NCBI GenBank assembly: GCA_030549775.1
Contig: CM060181.1
Coordinates: 57,843,701-57,907,700, forward strand
Reading direction: 5' to 3'
Length of the DNA: 64,000 nt
DNA from: Tamarix chinensis
Lineage: Eukaryota; Streptophyta; Magnoliopsida; Caryophyllales; Tamaricaceae
Positions 1 through 11,710 of the stretch are shown here, one piece after another; position 1 is the first letter of the stretch; the number at the start of each line of letters is the position of its first letter. A model generated the notes under the pieces. The model did not search any database, was not told the origin of the DNA, and worked only from the letters and a program-made list of their open reading frames with translations. The position numbers were made by a program, and so were the translations under genes.

Positions 1-900
1 TTCACCACCCCTATCAGACCTAAGCATCTAAATTTTTCGATCAAATTGGTTTTCCACTTTTGCCATATATTTTAAGAACATACCTTTAGTCTCATCTTTA
101 AACCTAAGGAGAAAAAATTTAGTATATCTCGAATAATCATAGATGAATGTCACATAATATCGTTTACCTTCTCTACTCTCGGTGTTCTTAAAATCTGCTA
201 AGTCTGTATGTATTAATTCAAGCAACTCTGTTGATCTCACTGTGACTAGTTTAAAAGGCTTTTTAGCATACTTGGCTTCCACACAAATGGGACACTTCTC
301 ATAATCATTAGTGTCCCACACATTAATTAAATTCATTTGTTTCAGTTTGTCTATGGAAGCCACGTTCACGTGCCCTATCCTACTATGCCAAAAATATACA
401 GACTCAGCAATATAAGAAGAAGTAGAGCCAATTTCATTAATAGAAGTAGAAACAACATTCAAAATGAATAGTCCATCGGACAAGTACCCCTTACCCACAA
501 AATCCCCATTTCTGGTCAACACAACCTTATCAGCCTCAAAAACCAGTTTCAAACCAGCCCTATTAAGTAAGCTACCCGAAACTAAGTTCCTATGGAGGGA
601 GGGGAGATACAACACATCATTCAACATCAAATATTTTCCAGAGGTAAGTTTCAGAAGAACCTTTCCTTTTCCCAGAACTCCAGTTGTGGAAGAGCTTTCC
701 ATAAAGACGTGCTCTCCATCAGTAGCATCCTAGAACTATTAGAATAGTTCTCTATTCCCTCACAAATTTTTAGAAGCTCCGGTGTCCAGGATCCAATATG
801 CCTTGTTTTCAACCAGGTTCGCTTCCACAATCACGGCAGCAATAACTTCATCTGTCTCAGCAACATTAGCCTGTGGAGCAGGAGGGGCTCCACCTTGTTG
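1..900 (-). pseudogene. copia protease and integrase region, broken and cut by the window edge
   Basis: The protease active site reads WILDTGAS, with DTGA at 775-786. A stop follows three codons later (760-762). A frame then runs from 702 leftward with a GAG-pre-integrase section (FWHSRIGHVN, then CPICVEAK, giving the His-His-Cys-Cys zinc site). The start of the integrase core follows (LIHTDLADF). It hits a stop at 28-30 and resumes in frame with LRSDRGGE at the edge. The family normally cuts the polyprotein and inserts the cDNA copy. Here at least two stops prevent that. Identification rests on motif order and is firm. Confidence 0.85.
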
Positions 901-1791
901 ATTCTAAGTCTATGGGCCCTTTCTCTTAAAGCACTGATAAGCATTGTGACCCGTCTTACCACACACATAACAAGTCAATTGTTTCTTCTGAATCCTAGTG
1001 TCACCCTTCTTGAAGTTAGGTTGACTTTTCAGTTGACTCTTTTTTTTAGTCCTTTTGCCTTTCCCCTTGAACTTGTCATTTCCAGCAGCAAACTTGACGA
1101 TGTTAGCACTCACGGAACCAGAAGCATAAGGCACTCGGTTGTCCTTCAAAAGTTTTGCCTCTTCTGTCCTCATGTGACTGATCAATTCTGGCAAATTCAA
1201 ATCCTTCTTTTTATGCTTCAGATAGTTTCTGAAATCACACCAGGATGGAGGGAATTTCTCTATCAACATGTTTGCCTGGAAAGTCTCACAAATCTTCATC
1301 CCTTCACCTAGTACTTCCGCAACCAAGAGCTCATAGTCATGGACTTGGTTCATAACCTGCTTGTCATCAACCATTTGAAACCGCAACAGATTTCCAACAA
1401 CATACTTCTTTCTCCCAGCTTCATCAGAACCATATTTGTTCCTCGGAATATCCTAGATGTTCTTTGAAGACTCAACACTGAAGAACATATCAAATAGTTT
1501 GTTGTTCATATGTTGTAGAAGATGATCTCGAACGGTTTTGTTATCCCGTTCATATTTTTATTTCACAGCTTCATCACCTTTCTTTGCAGTAGCAGGAACG
1601 GGGGTGGTTGTTGGAGTGGCAAGAGGATCATTTGTGTCCTTCTGAGTCAGAGGATCACTCAATAATACATAATCAACCTCCAAAGCCTCAAATAAGATCA
1701 TCATTCTCTATGACCATCTATGGTAGTTAGTGTCGTCCAGTGGCTCAACCTTTGACATATCTGGAATAACTTTTGGAACACTTAAAACCAT
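901..1791 (-). pseudogene. copia gag (nucleocapsid) pseudogene
   Basis: From an ATG at 1791 the minus strand reads a copia gag. It has the PLDDTNYHRWS segment typical of the N-terminus and a long helical middle part. A zinc knuckle, CYVCGKTGHNAYQC (CX2CX4HX4C), lies at 931-972. Basic residues precede the knuckle, as expected for RNA binding. Three in-frame stops interrupt it upstream of 1386 (near YHRWS, after DEAVK, and after SSKNI). Stops also separate the knuckle from the protease. Gag packages the element RNA into virus-like particles in the cytoplasm. This copy cannot make a full-length one. Confidence 0.85.
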
Positions 1792-2941
1792 ATCAGAATA
1801 AGGAAAAACTAGCCTAACAAAAGTATTGAACCGAAGCTACTATAGCACTAGTAGCAGTAGTCGTTTTCCAAAACACAAACCAACCAAATTAAAGATGCAA
1901 CAACAACACACGAAAACCGAAACCTTATATCAATTAAAGTCTGTTATACTTGAATATACCAATAAAGGAGCCTTATTTCAATATCAACCGAACCGACTTA
2001 ATGGAGACACACGACGATAGTATGTAAATTGATGCATTTTAGCAAGGTCTGAATAATGCACCCAATAAACCCGAACAGAATATAGACCCGAAATCCAAAA
2101 GTAGAGCACTTATATAATCTGAACAGTATTTCACAAGCAATACAAAAACTTGCAGCAGCATCAATGGAAATAATAGCATTCAATAATCAACCCAACTTGA
2201 TCCTGAGACAAAAATTAATTTTCGGGATTGAAGCAAAAAATTGTAACAACACAATGGCAGGATGAATTGCAACGAATACGAATTAATAAAAACAAATTCA
2301 CTTTAGATTGTTAGATATTAACTTCGATATGCGCAGCAATAAAGGAATAAATAAATTCAAACTGAGATAATGAATGTTGTGCCGTGAGATTAAATCACTG
2401 CCCTAAAGTGAATTTTGACCGGACTTTGGTGCAAATCCCTCCACGGTCGGCTCACCCCCAAGGTTGACACAACCCCTTATATCCTGTGCACTCGTGATTG
2501 AAGGAATGAAATTCGCAAAAACAATGCCCTGATTTATTGAATTTCGAAGAGAGTTCAGGAGTTTAGGTCTTGGTAAAGCTTTAGTTTTTCATCCAAAAAT
2601 TCATTATCCCGAATACCAAAAGTAATTTGTATATTAATAATGAAATCGAGAAAGTGGAAGAGTGGAACGTCTCCCACTCTTCACACGACCAAGAAATCGG
2701 GAGAATTGGTAAAAACATCCACAATAGTAGCAACCGACAAAGACCAATCAAAACGGATAAAAAATCGTTCAAAATTTCCGATAAAAGAAAAGATCAGGTC
2801 TGATTGGATCAAAGACCCAGCCCACTACTCACACAAAACAACCCAAACTCAATACTCAAATAAGCCAATGGGTAGGAGGATACAAAAACAGAATAAATTT
2901 ACTATTCACTACCAATGTGGGACAAGAAAAAGGCAATAACA
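1792..2941 (-). other. probable copia leader and 5' LTR
   Basis: There is no convincing coding frame here. The position upstream of gag means this should hold the leader, primer site and 5' LTR. The minus-strand end at 2941 (TGTTATTGCC) is a reasonable LTR start. The stretch around 2400-2480 is less AT-rich and could be the U3/R region. I see no clean primer-binding site, so the LTR/leader border cannot be placed. Confidence 0.35.
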
Positions 2942-4334
2942 GAATTCAGCAATGCTAAATAATTTGCCGTTGCACCAACAATCAAAACTAGTCGGGAATA
3001 GTCTGAACTAGGGGGTTCCAGGAACCTCGTCAAGGTAGAAGGATACCTGCTCATCCATGCGCAATTCCAGAGTGTGCTGTCCAGCAGCTCAGCTTGTGTG
3101 TGCAATACATGCTCGCTCTAGTACCGGTCCCTGTATGTCAAGCCACAATCCTGCGTGCACCGAACAAACGCAAATGGTTCGCGTTGAGTTCTGTCCCGTC
3201 GTCATTTATCAGTGGCCATAAGATTGACCGATAAAAATAATGCTTACATTCAAATCTCCGGCCATCATCCGTCACAAGCTGCATGTATTCCCAACTGATT
3301 GCAACCAGTCCCATAGTTCCAGTGTCTGAGGTTAAGTATGGACCTATGGTAGGCACACACCATTTTGATACAAACAGCAGGGTACGTAATCACCGTCCAT
3401 TAAATGCAGTGTTATATTAATTTGTTTGTCTATTTACCTTTTTCATTACGTGCTGCAATCATCCTTTGTTAATATGGAAACTTGGAGGTTGTTATAGTGT
3501 CCATTGATAGCCATTACTTATTTTTATGTCTACATTTCTGATTTATTTTTTATAGTATATACATTTGTATAATTGTATTTGCACTGACTTTACATGAATG
3601 ATAATGAACTATATAATATTGTATGTATTTTTTATATACTCTTCTAATATTTTAATATTGTATATACTTTGTATTTTGTTAAAAACATCACTATGCTGCT
3701 CCAGCTACTAAAATAAATTACCCGTCGAAGCTATTTTAGGTATAAAAAAATTAATAAGCCTTGACTACCGTTCAACTCAAAAACCTATTTAAAAAAATAT
3801 TCTTCTGTACACTTTCCTCCCTCCTCTTTTCACGTTTTTTAGGATTAGAGTCCTTAAATTATGCACCATATAATTCCACAAGTTTCCCTACATAATTGTG
3901 GAAAAATAATTAGTGATAAAAAAACGACCATCACTCGTTCGCCTTCTGATGATGGCTTGAAGCATTTTTAAAGATCAAACACACAATATAGTTATCTTCC
4001 ATCCCTTTTTGGGGTGTTTCCTTTTCCTACGTTGAATACTAAAACACCATTTGGATAGTTCATTATTTTCACATTACTTTCAAATCTTTTGTTTTATCTT
4101 ATTATTTTTTGTATCCTTATACTTTTATTATATACAACTTATTCTTTTTTTATAAATGGATTCCGCCACTTTTACCTAAATACTTAAAAAACATTCTTTA
4201 TTACTATTAATTAAACCTCACCAAATATATCCGTCAACATATCTAAAATTATTATTTTATATTGATTTTTTTTATTTCAAATAAGTTACTAAAAGCTATT
4301 ATTACTTCAGTTATATTTATATACAAATAATTCA
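2942..4334. other. intergenic, AT-rich, no clear gene
   Basis: Most of this stretch is AT-rich with no long frame. One open minus-strand frame at 3138-3356 (72 codons, GC content higher than its surroundings) has the look of a decayed coding exon. It contains TDDGRRFECKHY and NDDGTELNANHLRLF. I do not recognise the family. Confidence 0.5.
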
Positions 4335-5055
4335 TGCTGTCATGATGTTATTGCAAGGCGTGATTATATTATCTCTAAAGCATATGAGGCTATTAGGCGT
4401 AAGGGTGAGCTTGTTCCTTGGCTGAGGTTTGTCTAGAATCCTATGACCATATCCCAAACAACAGTATCTGCTCTGAATGGCCATGCACAACAGCTTGCAG
4501 CCCAAGTATAAGCTTAATCGGTTTGGTGCTCTGGATGATAGTATGTGTATTTTATGTTATCAGCGTCAGGAAACAACTTCGCATCTCTTTTTCTCATGCC
4601 CCTTCTGTCTTGAAGTTTGGACTCCTATATTATGGAAAATGAGATGTCATCAGGCTATGCATAGATGGAGAGATTTGATTAGATGTTTCACTAATGGAGG
4701 TCGAGGGCCTAAAGAAGTAAAGAGAGGAATCAACTTATTCAAGATTTTATTAGCTACAGCAACCTACTTTATTTGGAAAGGGAAAAAAGCATGGCATAGC
4801 TTTAGCAAACAAGTCACAAACTCCACAACAACTTCAGAGAACCATGTTGAATAACTTAGCTACTCAGTCCGCGACTTTTTCTGAGTGTAAATCCTTTTTT
4901 GCCTTACATAGACCTACCCGAAGTTTCTTAGAAGTTATTTCTTGCAAATATAGTTTTAGCCACTCCGATAGCTTTACTATTTTTGGTTGCTCTCACTTCT
5001 CAGTTTCGAGGCATTAATACAGTTTTATATTAATTATCCATTAAAAAAAAGTGTT
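4335..5055 (+). pseudogene. LINE (L1 type) ORF2 C-terminal fragment with RT zinc-binding domain
   Basis: The plus strand encodes a zf-RVT domain, the C-terminal domain of plant L1-type ORF2 proteins. Read across two frames it shows VPWLRFV.NPM, then LNRFGALDDSMCILC, then ETTSHLFFSCPFC. The CX2C..HX4C metal site is intact in the 4477-4854 frame. The domain follows the reverse transcriptase in complete elements, which are about 6 kb, so this is a strongly 5'-truncated copy. A short A-run at about 5043-5050 may mark its 3' tail. There are stops and frame changes. It lies in the same orientation as the larger LINE further right but is a separate copy. Confidence 0.8.
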
Positions 5056-5523
5056 TATCAACGCTCTACTATATAATCACTTTATATATTATTAGATTCA
5101 GATCATATTTTACTATACGTATATGGTAACCAAAACCTAAAAGTCTGAAGGATGCCTTCAGTAATGGTAGTTAGCGCGCTACGACCTATAATACCTGTCA
5201 TCATCAAAATGCAGATCTTCCCTAATCATAATGATCAAAGAGTCACGTTCAACGCCTGTAAAAGTGATGACATAAAGCCAGCAAGAAACATCTGTGTTTG
5301 GTGCAGCGAGCAATCACCACACAGATATTTAATTGAAATACCTCATTCAAAAAGGAGTAAAGGATCATATGTTGGTCCAGTAGAGTGCATAAAGTCGCAG
5401 GCACATACACGCATAAAGGAAACAAAACAAAGCATCAAACAAGAACATACTGCCAGCGTCACGTAAAACATGATCGTTATTGTCTACTTATCATACTGCT
5501 AGAAGTAGCTGCTGGTCTCATTC

Positions 5524-8500
5524 TCATTTTACGGGACCATCTGCTATGTCATGAATCTCTTTCTTGCTCTTCACTGAACACCTTTTCTTTGCATCGAAAT
5601 CAATCCTATCCATATCATCTGCAATCCCCATATACCCAAACAGAAGATATTCTTCTATTTTGTCAACTTCTATATGTCCTAGTCCAACACTGCTACTCGT
5701 ACCGATGTTTGTCAAAGCTTGATCAAAATCTACTCTGCCGTGCTTCTTCTCAACGAAGTAATTGTGAAGCCTCTCTGCCTCTTCCAATCCAGAAAATGTT
5801 CCCAGGAATTTTATCAGCATGACACTTTGATCCCCAGGATTCCCAAGACAGATTTTCAGCTTCCCTCGACAAAAACCCTTGGCTGCAATCACAGGACCAA
5901 ACTATAGAATTAACCCAGAATTAATTGGCAAAATAAAAGGGTCTCCGATTCAAACTTATATTCCCACTGAATATTCGCCACAAGAAATGACAACCGATAA
6001 ATCTTTTCGCCATATAGCAGTTACAAAGTTCGGTGGCCAAATTGTGAGATATCACATCATGTTACCTTATCCCAGATCAAAACAGATTATTATTTGTGGA
6101 AATAAATATCACAGCAAATAGTTAGAGCTACAGCTTACCAACATCAGACTATAGTCTCAGAATCATTACCTCTAAGATAAGCCTCAAGGGCCTCAGGGCT
6201 TACAACTTTCCATTCTTTGTGATTGCCATTTGATAGAGAAATATTGTGCACGATAACAATCGGAGGCCACAAAATAAGGTCATTTTTCTGAGCCAAGGCT
6301 TCATCCTCAGGGAGGACATTGGGAGCCCATGTGATGACATCAGGAGGTGCAACAGTATTCCAACCCATCAAAACACAGATTGCTTTGTGAAGACCCAAAT
6401 GCTGGGCCCTCATGCTGGGCTTGCGAGCCATATAAGCATGTGTCACAAGACTTTGAGTATTCTGAAATTCCTTTGATGAGCTGAAAGAACATTAGTTTGT
6501 CAGGAACAGATAAATGGTATTTAAGAACAGAAAGGACAAAAGGTGGTAAGTAGAGGGGGAAAATAGAAACACATGGCAGATGGACATGGTTGAACAACAT
6601 TCTAAAATGATTATGTACTATCAAGCAAGGTTCATAACCCTTGTTGGAATGACTATGCAAAATAAATATCTGCACCTATTATTCATATAATTCTAGGTAT
6701 TACTGCACCAACCATGCCAATGCCAGATCTTATATTCCAGTGGGCCAATTTACACAGTTTATGTCCCTGAATCTCAAAATCTGGAAGAAGCCATTTTACC
6801 CGAAACCATAAATAAAGTCACAAAGTATGAACCCTGCTGCTTTGAATTAGCATGATTAAAAATACTTCTGAATTACTGTAGACAATCAATAAAAAGCCCA
6901 GCAAACTCTAACTAGGCCCTTGCAGCCCCTAAATGGCATGTGTGTCAAGTTCCGAGTCCACAATCTAGCAATCAATAACTCCCTCATCCCTTTAGGCCAT
7001 TACCCAAAAAGCAAGCATTAAACTTTGTTTGGGATACAACATACACTTGATCCTCAAATCATGTAACACTCAATAAAATGATGAAAATTGCAGTCTACGA
7101 AAAGAAGACTTATTCCAATCAAGAAATCAACGGAGATCATTCCAAGCTTTAGCTTGGTTGAAGCAAAATTACCTTGCATCTCAACCTCAAGTATTAAAAT
7201 GCAAAAGCCTTACCTGAGAAACAGCATCAAGACAAAAAGCCTGTGGAAGTGGAAGATGATGGAAAAGGTTCTAAAAGATCAAATTTCTGCTGCTTGGAGC
7301 TTGGTGATCAAGACTGTACTAAAGCTTACCCAGAGCATGCTCCTAGATAGGAAACCATGGCATAATTTGCATGGCAGACCATAAGCAAAAAACAAAAATT
7401 AAATCTTCACAGCCTCGAGTTTAAACATGCTGCACCTTATATAAGGCATTGCACAATGGTCAACATTTTAATTCAGATTCTTAATGCTTCTTAGTATGTC
7501 AGATTCCCCCAGGGGAGGGGGGACACTTTTCACCACAAGAATACATTAGTGTCCTCCAATGGTAAAACATGTGTCCTGTCAGCACCTTGATAACCCTCCA
7601 TATGTATTTTATATTTAACAAAAAAAATGTATTAATAATTATACTATAGAACACCTTTTTGTTTTCCCCTTTCTCAAGGATGGACCTATGTGTTAACTAA
7701 GATTTTATCCATGAATCTAGTACCCCATCCCCTCACTCATTATGGGATGGGTTTATCTTTTTAGTGTATTACATGGTGTAAGAACCCTGGTTGTACATGG
7801 CCTAACATGTCTACTCATCCGGTTAGTTAGTTCATTCAGTTCACCTAGCTTAATCTCACGCAATGTTTTTGTGTACTTCTTCACTTCATCTAAAATCGTA
7901 CCTAGTTTTTTTTTTAGTATTGTTATTTGGTAATATTTTTTTTGTATCTATGAATATATCAATTTGTTTTTGATATAAATCCAACAACATAGTCCTCTCT
8001 TTTTTCCTTTTCTTTTTTCTTTTTGTATACCATTACTGCAAGAACTTCAATATATACTTTTAACACTACAATTTTTACTTCCACTATATTTTCTCTTCAA
8101 GGAAAAAGAAAAAAGAAAAAAGAAAAAATTTTATTTTTATTTTGCATCATTGTTGAAATAGAACTTGTTAGCCCACAAGGTAATGGAGAAAATGTTGTAT
8201 ACACCAGACCCACCAATGGCTAGATTCACTGCTGATTCATTATTGTTGTTGGAAAGAGTAAGATCACTATAAAAGGAAATTTATACATATACACATTTAG
8301 CTATCCATAAATAGGTTCCACATTTGTGCATGATCAAAATTAGTCATCCATGCACCATAACCCACTACAAAAACAACTTCAAGGTGCAGAAGCATGACAT
8401 TAACCCATGATATATAGTAAACCATCACCAAAAAGCTAGTAATCAACTCCAAAGAACAGCAAAAAACATGCAGAAACTGAAGCACTTGCCAAGAGAATGG

Positions 8501-11081
8501 AAGCTGCTAAGCCATTGGCATGATTAAATTGTTATATCTATTCAAAGAAGTTTGCTTCAGATAGTTCCAAACATATAGTACCAATCTTGTTCATACTTAA
8601 ACAAGAAACTCAGTGTCATCATCATGAAGGCCTGCTCATGATCCAAGGATATTCAGACATGTAAGTAGTAGTTGCTTGAAGATACTGATTTAATGAAGTT
8701 GATATGAAAATTGAGCTCTCCAACCCTACAAAGAACAATATGAAAAAGGAAACAAACCTTCTGCCACACACAATGCAGAACAAACTACCAGCTTTTCCCT
8801 GTTCCTTGTATAGCTTACGAGCAACTGGATTCCCATTTATCCTCTTTGAAAAATCTAAGAAAGACATATGAACCCTCTGCTTAAAGTTGATGGAGTCCTC
8901 ATCATGTGGGACAGATCTATGAGGCAGATGCATATCATCAGACAGGCCAGCCTTGGATGCTATTAAATGGATATCACGTTCATTCCCACTTCTTTTCCAG
9001 GTTTGCTGTTGCTTGTAATGGTCACCTTTGCGATTTACATCATGAGTTTGACCATAGTTTTTTGAAGATTCAGACTTCCCATATCCTTTCAAATATGTAT
9101 TTCCGGATTTATATGACCTTGAAGACTCTGCTGACCTGCTTTCTTTGTGATGATATATTTCTTCAAACATTTCATCAGCTTCTAAATAATGGTCACGTAT
9201 ATGCCTAGGATGCTCCCTAGAGTGTAAACCACCCGAAGTCGTACCAATCCATTTTCCCCTTCCATCATCACCTCTCCCTCTGTCCCCTTTCCGTGACATT
9301 GCAGTTCTAGAATTAACCAAACTTTTATCATCATCCATTCTGTACTTTCTTTTCAGAGATTTATCATAATCAACATACTCATCAGCCATCACTCTATCCA
9401 CTCGGCCAGAGAGTCTTGCCATCTCTAAATCATCTATGAAATCAGCCGAATTCTTCACTCTTTCCACGTGAGATCCAGCATTATCATATCTTACATCCTC
9501 ATGAACCATACGGGAACCAGAAATTTCATGCTCTTCTAAGACATCAAACTCAGGAAAAGGGTGGTTGTGCAATGCTCTTCTAGCAAACCCATCATGCACA
9601 TAACTAGGGTCCACAAAGTCGACGTCTTGATGTGATGTATCCATTATTTTCCTTGTCTCAGCATAGTTTGGGATTCGTTCCTTCCTAATGATATCACTCT
9701 CCCTTAAACCACTGTCTCTATGGAATTTCTGATAACCTTCAGCTTCAGCAAAATACTCAGCATGAAGGTCCATTATAGTAGGTCTGGATGGATCTCTGTG
9801 GTCAACCTCTGGAGCTATATGGCCTTCCATTTTTGAATAAAATTCACGAGATGAATAAACAGGATCATCACTGACCCTAACTGTAGGATGTGAATAAAAA
9901 TAATCATCAGGGTCAGCACCAGTAGAATTGCACATGTCACAGTGGAGGCATCTCGAATTCGCATGTGCTGCTCTGTTGTCCTCTGTGTGATCAACATGTG
10001 GCCTTTTCCTATACCCGTTGTCGCTACCAAAGGGTTCGGAGAACTTTCCATATCCCCTCGAATATCTTACTAATGGTAGTGGGTGAGTATCCTGGGGGTC
10101 TCCCAGAGGATCATCTCCCAGAATAATGCCAGAAGATGTGCTCGGAATACCCTTTACTAGACACTCACTACCAGAGTCCTTAAACTGAAATGTGGGAGAC
10201 ACAGGATAAGATGTATCTCTAGCATGAGACATGTATTTATCTTCATTATTGTAATATCCATCTCTATGACGCATTTCAGGGGACATCATATCCTGATATC
10301 TATCCCCCTCACCCTTCATCCTGCAAATGCCCAAGGTTGAGTAGCCTCCACTTGATCCTGCATACTCTGGTGCAATTCCATATTCTTCGTGTGACCTGAC
10401 CATTTGCCTGACAGAACCATCTTCCACAGCCAAAGAGTTCTGCACCAGAGTCCCATGTCTGGCAGTAGCCCGAAATTTTCTTTCATCATAATCATCTTTA
10501 CCAATTTTAGCACGATCATCAAAGCGATAACCTGGTTTTAATCCAGTATATGGATCATCTGCATAATGAACATACTCAGAATAATCATCACGATACTTCC
10601 TTCTGGAGTCCATAGGTGGAGGACTAGAATCCAATACCCTTCCCTCAGTGTGGGGCCTTTTTATTAGTGCCTGTCCAATTGGTGGTGGTGACCTAGGCCT
10701 GATATGATCACCTCGATCAAGAACCAAACGCCTCTCATAATCCCTCTTCTCAAATGATTCTGTCCCTTGTTCCACTGACTTTATGTGGTTACCTCGATCA
10801 CGGAACAAAGATCTCTCATATTCCTTCCTTTCAACTGCCTCTTTCCCTAGCTCTATGGACATGATATGGTTTCCTCGATCATGGGTAATATGCCTTTGAT
10901 ATTCCATCTTTTCAAGTGAATTTCTGTCTTCATCCCTAGCGACAATCTTCATAGGTCTCTCTCTGATAGGTTGGGGGCTCAAATTGCGCCTAGGGCGTAA
11001 AGGCTGCTCATCTCGAGCATCACCACGTTGTAGTAAATGGTTGTGACGACCAGATTCAACCTGTCGATCCCTTGATTTCAT
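5524..11081 (-). CDS. XS-domain protein, three exons, about 997 residues, apparently intact
   Basis: I model exon 1 as 11081-8758, exon 2 as 6480-6170 and exon 3 as 5882-5524 (stop TGA 5526-5524). Every intron has GT..AG borders (AG^GTTTGT / TTTCAG^C; AGAG^GTAATG / TTGCAG^CC). The exon sum is exactly 998 codons. The start is the ATG at 11081; an open frame reaches slightly further upstream, but only with a TTG codon. Residues 1-760 are rich in Arg, Asp, His, Tyr and Ser, with three related early blocks ending in DRGNHI/DRGDHI and no known domain. A small zinc finger follows (FCIVCGR at 768-774, VTH at 787-789), split by the first intron. An XS domain fills the rest: GLHKAICVLMGW, ILWPPIVIVHNIS, GNPGDQSVMLIKFLGTFSGL, EEYLLFGYMGIADD. 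XS domains, first defined in SGS3, are thought to bind RNA. No XH or coiled-coil region follows, unlike SGS3/FDM proteins. A role in nuclear RNA metabolism is inference. Confidence 0.9.
6481..8757 (-). other. first intron of the XS-domain gene (2.28 kb)
   Basis: This intron separates the two halves of the zinc finger. It has no supported coding frame. The features I see are a C-rich then G-rich patch at 7506-7525 and a pair of opposed pyrimidine and purine tracts (about 7997-8026 and 8098-8127) that could fold as a stem. The rest is AT-rich. It may hold an old MITE around 7640-8260, but I found no clear terminal repeats or target duplication. Confidence 0.7.
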
Positions 11082-11710
11082 AATCAGAGTGAACAAAATG
11101 AAGCGCAGAAAATCTTTTCCGTCAAAGCGCGTAAAGTTAACAGAATTGAGGTTACGAAGACAGAATCACACTTCCCCGTTACAGTCCCTTTTTTTACTAA
11201 TCAGAAAATGACAAGGCAACAAGTATCAAGAGCCAAGAAATTCCCTATTTAACAAGACCCAGTTCAACGCTTTGTCAAATATTTTACAACAAACCTTAGC
11301 CCTATACTATGATAATCAAATTCAGCATTTTTTTACCATATTATACTTAAACATAGCTCGACCTTCAGTGATATGAAGAGAATACAGAGCCGGGTTAGTG
11401 AGAACTGAGCCAAACCTTATCGATTGAACAAGCATTAGCACTCATAGGACTCGCTATCTCCAAATCAAAACTTTCGACCTTCACTGTTTCCAGAGCGAAC
11501 TGAGGACAGCGAAACCAAACTCCTTTTTTTTTTCTTTTTCCTTTTCTTCTTCCTTCGCTGATGCCAATTCTCAATTGATCTAATTGATGGAAACTGTCGG
11601 TGAAGGAGATGAACGAGTCTTCACGGAGAGGAGAGAAGACATTAGATAGACAGTGATGACTGATGACAGAATTACAGAAAAGTGGGAACTCAGGTATTAT
11701 TTATGAGAAC
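11082..11710 (-). promoter_or_regulatory. 5' leader and candidate core promoter of the XS-domain gene
   Basis: Reading leftward, a TATA-like CATAAATAAT lies at about 11699-11708. A pyrimidine-rich leader (CTTCTCTCCTCTCC) follows about 50-70 bases later, then a purine-rich run at about 11522-11550. This order suggests transcription starts near 11660-11680, giving a leader of almost 600 bases. The leader may contain an intron, but no splice pair is convincing. No known operator motif is visible. Confidence 0.4.

Larger units (their letters stand above)
1..2941 (-). mobile_element. Ty1/copia retrotransposon, partial, minus strand
   Basis: Read on the minus strand, this stretch gives the copia order gag, aspartic protease, GAG-pre-integrase and integrase core, ending at the left edge of the window. 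The reverse transcriptase and RNase H would lie outside the window. The order protease-integrase before reverse transcriptase is diagnostic of copia rather than gypsy. The coding part has several in-frame stops, so it is a dead copy. The 5' LTR should lie to the right of the gag start at 1791. A plausible outer end is near 2941, where the minus strand starts TGTTATTGCC and soon reads CCCACATTGG, which resembles many copia LTR starts. I did not find a clear tRNA primer site, so the LTR border is uncertain. Confidence 0.8.

Noticed and set aside
464..1311. Two plus-strand frames opposite the copia element
   Set aside because: They are antisense to the protease-integrase and gag reading frames.
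7088..7384. A 98-codon plus-strand frame
   Set aside because: It sits in the large intron of the XS-domain gene, opposite strand, with no domain or splice context.
8906..9208. A 100-codon plus-strand frame
   Set aside because: It lies wholly inside exon 1 of the XS-domain gene on the other strand and has no family features.
11082..11096. An N-terminal extension of the XS-domain protein
   Set aside because: The longer frame starts at TTG, not ATG; the first ATG is at 11081.
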